Shown here: positions 20,701 to 27,133 of the stretch, piece after piece | How the letters are laid out: each line of letters begins with the position of its first letter | Numbering within the stretch: position 1 is the stretch's first letter | Source: Reticulitermes lucifugus | Lineage: Eukaryota > Arthropoda > Insecta > Blattodea > Rhinotermitidae | DNA length: 31,071 bases | Direction: 5' to 3' | NCBI GenBank assembly: GCA_026260175.1 | Contig: JAKCWW010004325.1 | Location: 10,850-41,920, forward strand | Notes under the pieces: model-generated | Seen by the model: only the letters and a program-made list of their open reading frames with translations | What the model was told of the DNA's origin: nothing | The model's database searches: none | Made by a program: the position numbers and the translations under genes

Positions 20701-21111
20701 TCCCCAGAAGTAGTAGTTTCATAGGCTGATGACATACTGTTACTGTATGCATGCCTCACTACCCTAAATCCTAAGATTTAAAACTGTCAAATGAGTTTAA
20801 TAATCAAATGACCGGAGTATAGTACGGTCACATCGGCGGGACCAGAAACTAAACAATATACACCGTTGTGTTCATGCATACATGCCTAGTGACGTCTCAT
20901 TAATGCATGTTTCGGTAAGTAAATTCATCCATTCATGTGACTGTGTGTGACCCTTCTAAGTGACAACTTCCAGCACGTACCGCTGTTGTCCTTCGTTGGG
21001 ATCTCTTCCTATGAGTTTCTTTATGTGTTCATCCACTCCTTTAAGGTTATCCTTCGCTTTCTCAAGTTCTGCTTGAAGAGCCCCAAAAGACTTCATGATT
21101 TCAGTGGCCAT
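2557..21111 (-). CDS. PNN: Pinin (PNN), exons 1-7; C-terminal half beyond the window
   Basis: Seven exons on the minus strand splice in frame with GT/AG junctions to give 282 residues. Residues 1-43 form the pinin N-terminal domain ('LEKAKDNLKGVDEHIKKL', 'GRDPNE'). Residues 45-98 are a low-complexity Arg/Gly, Glu and Pro linker. Residues 98-222 form the Pinin/SDK/MemA domain, with 'RNRRMFGALLGTLQKF', a long charged coiled coil, and 'TRSKPHIFYLP'. Residues 223-282 continue the helix and turn acidic. Pinin is a nuclear-speckle protein that joins RNPS1 and SAP18 in the PSAP complex on the exon junction complex and affects splicing. In vertebrates it has also been reported at desmosomes. Exon 7 ends in phase 1 at a GT donor, so at least one more exon, including the expected Ser/Arg-rich tail, lies to the left or was missed. 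Introns run from about 0.8 to 6.1 kb and are full of transposon remnants. The start is the ATG at 21111, which gives the canonical family N-terminus. Confidence 0.95.
3381..3517 (-). CDS. Candidate alternative 3' exon of PNN (unproven)
   Basis: A good acceptor ('ccaacttcttcag') precedes an acidic, coding-like frame: T/A-MKTLENTEENPDDLEP, then ADQGDIQMEYSFRQSKYRSS, ending at TAG at 3381. The acceptor phase matches the exon 6 donor (one base carried over), so exon 6 could splice straight into it and give a short protein ending here. A second donor (CCT|GTAAGG at 3393) would leave phase 0, which cannot join exon 7. It could therefore be an alternative terminal exon or chance. I recognise no homologue. 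Confidence 0.3.
4000..4265 (-). mobile_element. tRNA-derived SINE, family 1, antisense copy
   Basis: On the minus strand a degenerate B-box-like 'GGTTAGATTC' (near 4219) lies upstream of a body sharing long stretches with the copies at 13311 and 15611. These include 'CACCTAGTGCCAAGGT', 'GTGAGTGAAGCTCTACACCT' and 'GTTCCCCCATAT'. It lies in PNN intron 6. The ends are approximate. Confidence 0.65.
4405..4543 (-). CDS. PNN: PNN coding exon 6
   Basis: Acceptor 'attctag', phase 0. It encodes 'QDEWEAKHRHLLNFIQTRSK' followed by PHIFYLP, the most conserved part of the MemA domain (human has a very similar 'IRTKTKPHLFYIPG'). The donor is the perfect GTAAGT after 4405, which leaves one base. An upstream GTTGTT after AAAAG would leave phase 0 and make exon 7 start with a stop, so it was not chosen. 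Confidence 0.93.
5315..5660 (+). pseudogene. Mariner-type transposase fragment
   Basis: The frame at 5368-5694 gives 'MLTVFVD', 'HKKFILKGPTVNQQLYV' and 'WLLNHNAPTHTAL'. These match the central part of mariner transposases, where 'WLLHHDNAPAHTAL' carries the second catalytic Asp. Here one codon is missing and the Asp is lost. Just upstream, 'VYDYDPEKK' and, in another frame, 'QQSSQWRHPSSPCPKK' show a frameshift. The N-terminal DNA-binding part, the third catalytic Asp and the terminal repeats are not visible. It is dead and antisense within PNN intron 5. Confidence 0.8.
6171..6477. mobile_element. Tigger/pogo-like MITE
   Basis: A 307-bp element flanked by TA on both sides. The left end has 'ATCCCTTGCTTTTTGTGGGG' and 'ATTAGATTCCAAGACCCC', characteristic of Tigger-type ends. 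The right end, reverse complemented, begins CATTTATCCCTCATTTTTCG. The terminal repeats match at about 15 of the first 20 positions. No transposase is visible. Confidence 0.65.
6481..6700 (+). mobile_element. Unclassified 'F.DVTPC.LV' repeat, copy 1
   Basis: The frame reads 'FYNETPCSLVEIYLC', then 'TSIFMAEDRS' and 'TTWHHIPQESILHSHHENCK'. Many arthropod gene predictions contain near-identical peptides (FWDVTPCSLVEIY...), which I take to be a highly dispersed repeat rather than a host gene. The copy at 18547-18795 is related. It starts a few bases after the Tigger-like MITE. I do not know which element class it belongs to. Confidence 0.6.
6819..6974 (-). CDS. PNN: PNN coding exon 5
   Basis: 156 nt, phase 0 at both ends, acceptor 'ctgtttag', donor GTCAGT. 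It encodes 52 residues of almost pure charged coiled coil (EEKRAKVEKKLEENAKREKE, then ELKKERQELFQERKRKQAEI), matching the 'ENERRELFEERRAKQTEL' region of human pinin. Confidence 0.95.
7150..7292 (+). mobile_element. Possible tRNA-derived SINE, family 2
   Basis: 'CAGTAATTAATACTCCTG' resembles a decayed A-box region. 'CCTGGGTTAAAATAC' (B-box-like at 7198-7208) follows at tRNA spacing, and a body with 'CACTGGCTGAGTTTCATGG' comes after. It differs from the other SINE family here. There is one copy only in the window and its ends are uncertain. Confidence 0.4.
8191..8226 (-). repeat. GAAACGTG hairpin motif (Penelope-tail-like)
   Basis: On the minus strand a GGTCC...GAGACT pairing is followed by GAAACGTGTC. 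Similar 'hairpin + GAAAC-R-TGT' signatures occur at 29715-29748 and 29969-29994. I associate them with ends of Penelope-like elements, but this is from memory and no ORF adjoins this copy. Confidence 0.3.
8424..9470 (+). mobile_element. Pogo-type DNA transposon, internally decayed
   Basis: A 1047-bp element flanked by TA. The terminal inverted repeats are CCGCATTTACTCGAATGCAA at the left and, read inward on the other strand, CGGTATTTACCCGAATCCGA at the right. Subterminal 'GTCATCTTAAAT' repeats lie inside both ends. Near the right end, 9090-9290 encodes 'GFNKCCISNAMDGTDD' followed by an acidic tail, which matches the C-terminus of pogo/Tigger/Jerky-type transposases ('ISNALDGTEDD'). The DDE core and DNA-binding domain are missing, so it is a deletion derivative that cannot move on its own. 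It lies within PNN intron 4. Confidence 0.8.
9077..9293 (+). pseudogene. C-terminal remnant of a pogo-type transposase
   Basis: The frame ends at TAG 9294-9296. The segment 'CCISNAMDGTDD' is followed by runs of Glu and Asp (ECEEDEGTDCEDGD), the usual end of pogo-class transposases. About 70 codons remain of the roughly 400-600 expected. Confidence 0.65.
9471..9960. other. Intronic stretch with nothing recognised
   Basis: AT-rich sequence with T-runs near 9650 and 9680. No ORF or repeat family recognised. Confidence 0.5.
9972..10316 (-). pseudogene. Penelope-like retroelement: GIY-YIG endonuclease C-terminus
   Basis: One continuous minus-strand frame reads 'FGVYQLQCRTCPLTFVGQTG', then 'HFFGPVEDIMSIISKVNKDK', 'MIKKFHIYKATKKGIQING' and ends at TGA 9974-9972. 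'GVYQL' and 'FVGQTG' are the two halves of the GIY-YIG motif, and the rest matches the C-terminal tail of Penelope-like elements. A single in-frame stop (10169-10167) interrupts it. The reverse transcriptase upstream is absent (5' truncation). Confidence 0.8.
11258..11292. repeat. TGTC/TGTT-rich microsatellite
   Basis: Imperfect tetranucleotide tract of TGTC, TATC and TGTT units just upstream of the dispersed repeat copy 1. Confidence 0.6.
11311..11844 (+). repeat. Unclassified dispersed repeat, copy 1 (no MITE)
   Basis: This 534-bp segment matches 14719-15321 over most of its length. Shared stretches include 'TGACTATTAGCTT', 'GAGAAATGTTTCAGACAAAA', 'TATGGTACAGCCA' and the common end 'CTGCCTGTCTTGTT'. 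It shows no protein family and no clear terminal repeats. Copy 1 keeps about 100 bp near 11350-11460 that copy 2 lacks. Confidence 0.8.
12340..12367. repeat. (ATT)n microsatellite
   Basis: Nine uninterrupted ATT units within PNN intron 4. Confidence 0.9.
13052..13127 (-). CDS. PNN: PNN coding exon 4
   Basis: Acceptor 'aatctttcag', donor GTACAT. The first G completes the Arg codon split from exon 3. The exon encodes 'RNRRMFGALLGTLQKF' and 'RQEETRMKDK', the signature start of the MemA domain (human 'RNRRIFGLLMGTLQKFKQE'). It is flanked on both sides by direct copies of the same dispersed repeat. Confidence 0.95.
13311..13665 (+). mobile_element. tRNA-derived SINE, family 1, best copy
   Basis: An RNA polymerase III A box (TAGCATAGTGG, 13320-13330) and B box (GGTTCAAATCC, 13365-13375) are correctly spaced. 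They are followed by a body with 'CTCCATCTAGTGTCAAGGTT', 'GAGTGGAGCTATACCTCTGC' and 'CATATGCCTTCATTGTGTGG'. The body recurs at 15611-15770 and antisense at 4000-4265. The 3' end and target duplication are not clear. It is a SINE and not a tRNA gene, because the acceptor-stem pairing is absent and the body is repeated. Confidence 0.8.
14551..14595. repeat. ATG/ATC trinucleotide tract, near-palindromic
   Basis: GAT-repeats run into ATC-repeats around a central ACGAT, so the tract can fold on itself. Confidence 0.8.
14719..15321 (+). repeat. Unclassified dispersed repeat, copy 2, split by a MITE
   Basis: Direct-orientation relative of 11311-11844, with the same 'CTGCCTGTCTTGTT' end. It has a deletion of about 100 bp after 'GACTATTAGCTTTGTCA' and carries a 159-bp MITE at 14828-14986. 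Confidence 0.8.
14828..14986. mobile_element. Pogo-like MITE with TA target duplication
   Basis: The ends are CAGTAGAACCC and GGGTTCTACTG, an 11-bp perfect inverted repeat that extends imperfectly to about 28 bp (AAGAAGT.TTTC). The element is flanked by TA. The homologous site in copy 1 reads CCCTATGTACATTTAT with no insert, which is the empty site. No coding capacity. Confidence 0.9.
15611..15770 (+). mobile_element. SINE family 1 body, 5'-truncated copy
   Basis: Shares 'CCACTCAACTCCATCTAGTG', 'ACACCTCTACTCTGC' and 'ATATGCCTTCATGGCATGGA' with the copy at 13311. The tRNA-like head is not recognisable. Confidence 0.7.
16038..16061. repeat. (AT)n microsatellite
   Basis: Twelve uninterrupted AT units. 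Confidence 0.95.
17466..17555 (-). CDS. PNN: PNN coding exon 3
   Basis: Acceptor 'atattgtag', donor GTATAT. It takes one base to complete the Arg from exon 2 and leaves AG for the Arg completed by exon 4. The spliced frame reads 'GRRDPGGRPEEEESPVIKRR' and PGDPRTVFS. A longer open frame across the same bases (17422-17616) is out of phase with both neighbouring exons and is not the protein. This is the least conserved part of pinin, so the call rests on phase, splice sites and Arg/Glu/Pro composition. Confidence 0.8.
18547..18795 (-). mobile_element. Unclassified 'F.DVTPC.LV' repeat, copy 2
   Basis: The minus frame reads 'MAFCDVTPHDLVCGLQCFGG', then 'TSCLSLLFLRWRQ'. Nucleotide stretches such as 'CTGCCTCCATCTT' and 'ACAGAAGAC' are shared with copy 1 at 6481, which shows them in the opposite frame. 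It abuts the repeat tail of the RTE LINE. Confidence 0.55.
18797..18835 (-). repeat. TTAG/TCAG tandem tail of the RTE LINE
   Basis: Tandem ACTAACTGACTAA-type tetranucleotides (minus strand TTAG/TCAG) lie directly 3' of the RTE coding remnant. Short tandem tails are typical of RTE elements. Confidence 0.65.
18836..19912 (-). pseudogene. RTE-type LINE, reverse transcriptase 3' half, frameshifted
   Basis: The minus strand encodes 'LKKGDALLPLLFNFALEYAV' (RT motif), then, in a shifted frame, 'VYADDINIWG' with the catalytic YADD codons at 19713-19702. 'EICLEVNAEKTKYMVMS' follows, then a 134-codon frame (19520-19116) with 'KYLGTILTIQNCIHEEIKSR', 'GCETWSLTLREEQRLRVFKN' and 'RRMRWAG'. Degraded C-terminal traces run to about 18890. 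At least three frame changes make it dead. Near-identical proteins are very common in cockroach and termite gene sets, as I recall. Confidence 0.85.
20146..20217 (-). CDS. PNN: PNN coding exon 2
   Basis: 72 nt. Acceptor is a T9 tract followed by CAG, donor GTACAT. It encodes 'LGVKRPAAQPEEFRGRGRGF' and TPL between two split Arg codons. The Arg/Gly run corresponds to the 'GGGRGRG' stretch of human pinin. Confidence 0.9.
20218..20980 (-). other. PNN: PNN intron 1
   Basis: 763 bp; contains the foldback element at 20465-20587 and nothing else I recognise. Confidence 0.85.
20465..20587. mobile_element. Foldback MITE (58-bp arms, 7-nt loop)
   Basis: Two 58-bp arms match at 50 positions in inverted orientation around the loop TCTTCTA. 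The ends are TTATAATC and GATTATAA, compatible with a TA target duplication around TAATC...GATTA. A perfect 18-bp core, CACCAACAAATGCACACA, lies in the arm. Transcribed in the PNN pre-mRNA it would form a long hairpin. Confidence 0.85.
20981..21111 (-). CDS. PNN: PNN coding exon 1 (start codon)
   Basis: ATG at 21111 in context ATCATCATGG. It encodes 'MATEIMKSFGALQAELEKAK', then DNLKGVDEHIKKLIGRDPNE and GQQ, with donor GTACGT splitting an Arg codon. Human pinin has 'LQEQLEKAKESLKNVDENIRKLTGRDPND' at the same place. An in-frame upstream ATG at 21282 would add 57 hydrophobic, non-family residues and is not favoured. Confidence 0.96.
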
Positions 21112-22990
21112 GATGATAACTCTGGTGCACTTATGGACGTTGTAAACTATGAATAATGAATTAATGATAAAGTAAAACTTAACACTCCTACTAAAAAGCA
21201 GTCCACTTGAAATGCAAAATATCGATAAGAACCAACAATCACACAAAAATAAAACATTTATGAACTCGGAAACAAAAGCCACATTATGAACTCTTTACTG
21301 AAGGAATGTTCAGAGAGAAACTATAAAGAAAGATTCTCGGTAATGGAATATCATCACATATAAAACTAAACTATAATATACGCCAAATATTACACTGCAC
21401 ACGCAATTTCTTGTACAAATCCTATAATCTTCTAAGTTGTCAGCTCTGCTGACTTTGATACGTTTTTGTCTTGCATCAAGCCATTGGCTGCTTCATGCCA
21501 CAGATTATACATGTCCGTTCTCCGCGGGATCATCTGTGTGACCACAGTACCAGATGTACGCTATAAGTTTTCATGTTTTCGCGGCGGGTGTTAAAGGAGG
21601 TCTAGTGGGTTTCATACCGTGTTGCGTACTTCGTTTGTAACGACGTTTCGGAAGAATGTACTGCCTCCATCTTCGGGATGACTAATGTTCACTAATTTAT
21701 TTACTCCCAAGCATTTCTGTTCTTGCCCAGCAGTTATATTGCGAGTTATCAATTAGACCCATGTTTTAAAGTTCTCCCGCACTGTCTACGACATACACAA
21801 TAGTAAAGTAATTTCGGGTCTCATAACAGTACATTTTAAAAATATATGCCAGCTACTACTGGCTATTTAAGACTTCCCATGTGCATGGGGTCCGTATGGT
21901 CCGCTAAGACAAAACGATTACAGCTTTGTATTTAGTCGGGTACCATTATCAAAACGTTCTTGTAAAGAAAGATAACCTGCCCGTCTAAAGATGGACTCCA
22001 TTGTGCAGCTCAAAGTCCGTTTTAGAAAGATTTGATCCATTACCTAATTGCTCCTAGAGTAAAGCAAGTTCATTCATATTTGGCCTAAGTTCTCGTAATT
22101 ATGCGGACGGTATCTTGTTTGAGGTTCCGTGGGTGCAGGCAAACATTTTAATATTTCAGTTTCAAGTGATTGTATTCTACATCATGATATAAGCTAGTTT
22201 ACATTGGAAAATTTGCAAGAAGCAAGTGCTTGATGCCGCCAAAATCTCACAGCATACATGACATATCTACTGAATTTTAAGCTGACCTTCATTTGGAAAG
22301 TGGAGTTGAGAAGCAGGTTACTTAACAAAAAAGCTGTTTACACTTTTAACTTGCAGTCGGCTGCACAAGGAAACTGCCCTCTTGGTTTCCTCGTGTTAAC
22401 GTTTTGCTGGCTTCAAATTTAATGAATTCCAGCACTCGCTTCCTGTAAACGTTTCTAAGGTGAATTAGCCTGATTTCCCAATCACTGCAAACTAACGCGG
22501 AAGGATATGACTTTCTTTACATCGTGGCTGAATGAACATGGATCAGAAAAAAGGGATGTAGCAAGGATTAGTAGTCTAACCTAGTAGTGTGCTGCTTTGC
22601 TTCATCGCAGTCAACCAACAACTACACATTTGCCATCTAGAGTGAAACAAGCGAATTGCAAGCTGCGTCGCATTAAAAGATGTCGCTAAGAAAAATGCCT
22701 AGTTTCTCACTTCCCCATCCATTGTCCATGGAGTGGTTGTGTGCGGGTTATGTGCAGGGTGGTGTGTGAAGTGATTTTGAAAAGTGAGTGTGTGGGTATT
22801 ATGTGTGCTGATTGCATGGATGCTGATTCAACTGGTATGAGATTCGTAAAGTGAACTTGTGAAATTGATGATTCATGTACCATTCGCAATGGTGTGCAGA
22901 CTTTCATGACACTTAACTATAATGTAACAACACTTGAAATACTTGCTGTATCGCATTGAAGAAAAGCCTGTTTGAAAGTACATTGGGGAG
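21112..22990. promoter_or_regulatory. Shared intergenic region between divergent PNN and TRAPPC6B
   Basis: 1.88 kb between the two start codons; it must hold both 5' UTRs and both promoters. CpG dinucleotides are denser around 21470-21680 than elsewhere in the window. A DRE-like site lies at 21220-21227. At 21605-21690 a short repeat remnant ('CGTTTCGGAAGAATGTACTG', 'CCTCCATCTTCGGGATGAC') resembles 24050-24110. Transcription starts cannot be placed from sequence alone. Confidence 0.6.
21220..21227. promoter_or_regulatory. TATCGATA (DRE-like element)
   Basis: A perfect DREF-site palindrome 109 bp upstream of the PNN start codon. DREs are a frequent core-promoter element of housekeeping genes in insects. 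It is only an 8-mer, so chance cannot be excluded. Confidence 0.4.
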
Positions 22991-23071
22991 ATGGCTGATG
23001 AAGTACTTTTCGAATTCTTGCATTCAGAATTGGTTTCGTACGTTCTGACTAATTCAGAAAAGGACAAAACG
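22991..23071 (+). CDS. TRAPPC6B: TRAPPC6B exon 1
   Basis: 27 codons from ATG in context GGGAGATGG; donor GTAATC, phase 0. Human starts 'MADEALFLLLHNEMVSGVYK'. Confidence 0.95.
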
Positions 23072-26000
23072 GTAATCGATTAAGTCGGTTTTTTTTATCT
23101 GTGTAACCATTGAATTATGGTAAGAAATTTTAAACTCTAATTATCGGTCTTGTCTTCTAGCATGGTGATCTGTCCACTTTAGAATATATAGGATTTTCAA
23201 CTGGCTACAGGATAATTGAAAGGTAAATAGCACATACAGGTCTATCATAGTGATGGAGGTGAATAAACTCCCAACCATGGCCCAAGTGATATCCAATCAA
23301 AAATCCTAACTAGTCATGCAAGAAATTGAAATTGTCAGCACATTTTAATTCTTCTATTGCAGCAGTCTCTTGTATATTAAAAGTGCATTGTCATTTACGT
23401 TGTATAGAAGCCACAAAGCATGCAGGACAGACCATGGGCAGTGGTTGATACAAAACAGATAGTGACCACCTGAAGTTATGCCCATAAAATGTTGATTCAG
23501 AAGCCATCCTGGTAATTTATATGTAGACTTCGCATTGTGCATATTGCCATGAATCTATAAGGTATTGCAGGCAGATATGATGCGACAACTCTGGGTGGAG
23601 TTACATGAAATACATGAAATGTTGGAACACCTATGGGCAGATCATGGCATGATCAGTGACCTAACCAATTTTATTGTACTAGTTGGGTAATTTTTCTGGT
23701 AGTTGCATCGTTACTTAAAGAATCATTAGGTAGCCATAATAAGACAATACAGTGATTGACATCACATAGCTGTTAACTGTTGTAGAGGTCATTCATTGAC
23801 TTGTGAACTGTGGGAAAGTGTGGCTAAATTGTGCACCTCACCTGCCAGTCCACATCATACATGCATCCCTCACCCATCAGTCGACATTGTACTCTATGAT
23901 GTGGACTTGCAGCTGAGGGAGCATACTGTTAGCCATGCCGGCTTAGAGCTCACAAGTCAGTGAAAGATGTATACACCATTCTTAAAAGACAGTTTCTGAG
24001 CATTTGAAGTACTGTATTAAATTTTTGATTGAGGTGTTCTGGTTTATGACCCTTCCCAGTGTTTCAGAGCAAATGCTTCCTCCACCTTCAGGGTTTTCTG
24101 GGACATGGCTGAGAAGGCTATACAAAATTGTAGATTGTGGTCTTCTAGTTTATGACATTGTATTGTCCAATGGGTGGTCACTTGTCCCTGCAATCTAAAG
24201 GCAGCAGTTTTTTCTGAGATATTGGTAATCGCGTACCAAACTATATGGTTCATAACCCAGGGGACTACAATCTAAATCTTCATTGCTATGAAAACCTGAA
24301 TCATGTATTCTTATGGTAGTTATACTTATCTGTTTCTTGTATTATGTGATATTAAATGGTTTCATTTTAATATGTCAACATTATTGTGGCATTCAGATAC
24401 CAATAATGTTTCACAAACTACTATGTTTTTCAGAGCAAGTAGTTACAATAGGTAAAGTACAGTGGCACTGCATTGTGATGGCTTGGCTTTTTGCCAGTGT
24501 TGCACAAGACCTAGTTATCCCAAAATTCAAGGCAGAGTGATTACAAAATAGCCTAATGCTGATGTTTACTATCCTGAGCCATGAGGCAGTGGGAAATTTT
24601 CCTATTCAGATAGGATGATATGTGGTACATATGAAAGCAGTTTATTATAGTGATTGCAATTAATACTATACAGAATGAGCATTAATACCTTTTCAACTGC
24701 CAAAGGCAATACAAGTGTACTAACATGATATACAGCTAGTAACAAAGCATGATAATATAGTCAGATATGTCATATATTAGTACCAGAAGCTACATAGTTT
24801 CAATTTAGCTTCCTCCTGTTATATGATGGGTGTCCTGTCAATGGTCTCTTCCCAGATGTGATGTAGGGTGTTAGGTGTGACATTTGCAAATGTCTCTGAT
24901 CCTGTTCTTAAGGACATCAGTGTTTATTGGCAAAGGTGGGAAGAGCCTGTCCTGTATCATTTCCCGTATGAGGGAGTACAGTATAGTTAAGTGTGGAGAG
25001 TGAGGTGGCCATGCAATTACACCACCTCGACCAACCTGCCAACCTGTAAAATCACCACTGAAAATCTGTGAAAGTAAGGAGGTGTGCCTCTTGTTGAAAA
25101 GCTTTCTGGGTTTTCAGTGTCATCTGTGAAATCTGGAAATTTTCTAGCCAGTGACAGTTGTCGTGCCGATTTCCAGTAAATGTTGCCACTTTAATTTCTA
25201 CTGCTGTAGCACCACTGGTTTGATCATGTGGTACTGTGAGCAGGATGCAATCAAATGTCACACACTAATTTTTAAACGACCTACTTTCGCATATGCAAAT
25301 GTACATAAGAAAATATCCCTAGTAATTCATTTTATATATTTAGGCAACAAGGAAATTTGCCACATTTTTAAGATATGCTGCATAATCTGTTTTATTTTCC
25401 ACCAAATGCCATTTGTTTCCTAATTTTATCTTTTTCTGTTCAAATAATACTCACTTTTTCATAAACCAAGTACTAAAATTTAAATACCAAACTGGTCATT
25501 TAAAGGTTAAGATGCAACAAAATGAACATATATTTCATACAGTAACAGTTTTCAGCTACTTTAGGCTCACCTTCTGCATTCATTTCACATGGTTCTGGGA
25601 TTTCCTTTACCATGTGGGTGTCATTGTTACAGAAATATGTGAAGTGTATGTTTTACTGTATTTGAATTCTGCTTTCAGGTTGACTAAAGAATGGCCAAGA
25701 TTTAAGGATGAATTAGACACCATGAAATTTATATGTACAGACTTTTGGTCATCAATTAATAAAAAACAAATTGACAACTTGAGAACGAACCATCAAGGAG
25801 TATATGTTCTGCAAGATAATGCCTTTCGTTTCCTGACAAGGCTCTCTGCAGGTCGACAGTACCTTGAATTGGCACCAAAGGTAGTAATTGACAACTGTTT
25901 AGTTCAAACCTTGCGCTTCAGACAGAACGACCAATTCCAAGTTCAAAATATTCTGCTTGTGACACTTGCCAGTGCTGTAGTAAAGCAGCAGTAGCAATAG

Positions 26001-26463
26001 CAAAACGGTAATCACTTAACTGATGACAGCTAAGCGTTAAGAAGGAACTGTGTTGCCGCTCTTCTACATTAGTTTCCGTACATTTGTGTATTTCACAGTG
26101 TTTATTAATTAGTATGTTAAGCTGCAAAGTTCTTACAGTGTAAGACATCATTTTTATCTGCATTGCAAGCATTATTACTTAATTTTTTTTACGTTTATAC
26201 ATACATGTTGGTAGGTAATATGTCGTAATTACCTCATTTCAGTGTTTTGCTGATACTGTTGCAATATGAGTACTTCATATTGTCATTTCATTTTGAAATA
26301 AATACCTTTGTTAAGTGTATCATTTCTGTGTGTGCAGTATGTGGCATTTACATGTGGCTTGATCCGTGGCGCCTTGTCCAATTTGGGGATCAACAGTATG
26401 GTCACTGCTGAAGTACAGTCTATGCCAGCATGCAAATTTCATATCCAAGTGCAGAGAGTTTAA
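22991..26463 (+). CDS. TRAPPC6B: TRAPPC6B (TRAPP complex subunit 6B / Trs33), complete, four exons
   Basis: Exons 22991-23071, 23161-23222, 25679-25880 and 26338-26463 join in frame with GT/AG junctions to give 156 residues (human TRAPPC6B has 158). The protein starts 'MADEVLFEFLHSELVSYVL'. It runs through 'YIGFSTGYRIIERLTKEWPR' and the highly conserved 'FKDELDTMKFICTDFW' and 'KKQIDNLRTNHQGVYVLQDN', and ends 'TAEVQSMPACKFHIQVQRV'. It is a Bet3/Trs33-fold subunit of the TRAPP complexes, which tether vesicles at the Golgi and act as exchange factor for Rab1 (and Rab11-type GTPases in TRAPPII). No residue of the conserved core looks damaged, so the gene should be functional. Intron 2 (2.46 kb) has taken up transposon debris. 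An AATAAA at 26698 is a candidate poly(A) signal. Confidence 0.97.
23161..23222 (+). CDS. TRAPPC6B: TRAPPC6B exon 2
   Basis: 62 nt after acceptor 'tcttctag'; encodes 'HGDLSTLEYIGFSTGYRIIE'. Donor GTAAAT leaves AG for a split Arg. It corresponds to the human 'KLENMGFRVGQGLIER' helix. Confidence 0.95.
24030..24250 (+). repeat. Unclassified repeat piece
   Basis: 'TCTGGTTTATGACCCTTCCC' and 'GTGTTTCAGAGCAAATGC' followed by 'TTCCTCCACCTTCAGGG' resemble the intergenic remnant at 21605-21690. I have seen similar text dispersed in insect DNA but cannot name the element. Confidence 0.35.
24815..25270 (-). pseudogene. Tc1/mariner-superfamily transposase fossil
   Basis: Minus-strand pieces in several frames read 'VATFTGNRHDN..WLENF', 'FQQEAHLLTF' (in the next frame 'GTPPYFHR', like the conserved 'QQDGAPPHFHR'), then 'GGVIAWPPHSPHLT' (like 'WPPRSPDLTP') and 'DVLKNRIRDI'. 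The spacing fits the last two catalytic blocks of DDE transposases of this superfamily that are common in insects. The catalytic Asp residues are replaced and frames are broken. Confidence 0.6.
25679..25880 (+). CDS. TRAPPC6B: TRAPPC6B exon 3
   Basis: 202 nt after acceptor 'gctttcag'; G completes the split Arg, then 67 codons of the conserved core. Donor GTAGTA follows the AAG of 'ELAPK', phase 0. Open reading continues into both introns but only this part matches the family. Confidence 0.96.
26338..26463 (+). CDS. TRAPPC6B: TRAPPC6B exon 4 (stop codon)
   Basis: Acceptor 'gtgtgtgcag'; encodes 'YVAFTCGLIRGALSNLGINS' and MVTAEVQSMPACKFHIQVQRV with TAA at 26461. Human ends 'VTAEVSSMPACKFQVMIQKL'. 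Confidence 0.97.
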   Translation, partial: YVAFTCGLIRGALSNLGINSMVTAEVQSMPACKFHIQVQRV

Positions 26464-27047
26464 GATTAGCGTAAGTTGTAAAAGTTTTAATTTCCGGTAT
26501 TGTTATTTAGCTTGTCTGTTATTTTTTAAAGAATGGGAAGTGGGATTTTTAATTTAGAGGACACCTATTTTTAATTTAGAGGACACCTATTTCCCAAATG
26601 TATTCTGTGCAGTTTTACATATTATGTGAAATATTTATGTTATCATTCTTGATGTTAATTTATTTAAGATACAAATCTGATATTGTCATAGATCAGTAAT
26701 AAAAATATCAAAATGCATAACAGCAAATTAGTTGTCCATGTAAAGTATTTTGCTGAATGTATACCGTTGTTCCATATAGAAATTTCCTAAGACATGTGGG
26801 TCTCAGTGACATCTTCATTTCATTTTATACACTGTTCAGTATGCAAAGTACAATGACATCACATAAATTTTAGTTGCAAGGCAGTTTGCAATAACACATA
26901 CATTTAACCCCCAACACAGCATCAGTGTTTGTTCTCTGCAGTTTGTGGTGTTATATTGAGGGTGACAGTAAATCAAAATACTACAATGTTTTTAGACTTG
27001 TAAAAGTTATGTAAAATGTTTGCTGTTAACTACAAAATAAGAACATA
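26464..27047 (+). other. TRAPPC6B: TRAPPC6B 3' UTR and flank
   Basis: Probable 3' UTR up to about 26720, with AATAAA at 26698-26703. A 22-bp tandem duplication lies at 26545-26588. Nothing else recognised. Confidence 0.55.
26545..26588 (+). repeat. 22-bp tandem duplication in the TRAPPC6B 3' UTR
   Basis: Two exact copies of a 22-bp unit containing 'AATTTAGAGGACACCT', about 80 bp after the stop codon. Confidence 0.9.
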
Positions 27048-27133
27048 CAGTAAACCTTGTTAATTCGAAGTGCTTGGGACCAAAAAATTGCACTTTGATT
27101 TATATGATTTTGAATAATCCAATTTTTTCAGTA
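27048..27133 (+). mobile_element. Pogo-like terminal sequence, solo end
   Basis: After TA, 'CAGTAAACCTTGTTAATTCG' followed by 'AGTGCTTGGGACC' resembles pogo/Tigger ends and the start of the MITE at 14828. No matching opposite end was found downstream. Confidence 0.4.

Larger units (their letters stand above)
23223..25678 (+). other. TRAPPC6B: TRAPPC6B intron 2
   Basis: 2.46 kb. It contains a repeat piece near 24030-24250 and an antisense transposase fossil at 24815-25270. Nothing is recognised at 23223-24000, 24260-24810 or 25280-25678. Confidence 0.85.

Noticed and set aside
20956..21282. Upstream ATG extending pinin by 57 residues
   Set aside because: The extension is hydrophobic and unlike any pinin; the internal ATG at 21111 gives the conserved N-terminus.
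25413..25994. 193-codon plus-strand open frame
   Set aside because: It is TRAPPC6B exon 3 with accidental read-through into both introns; only 25679-25880 matches the family and has splice sites.
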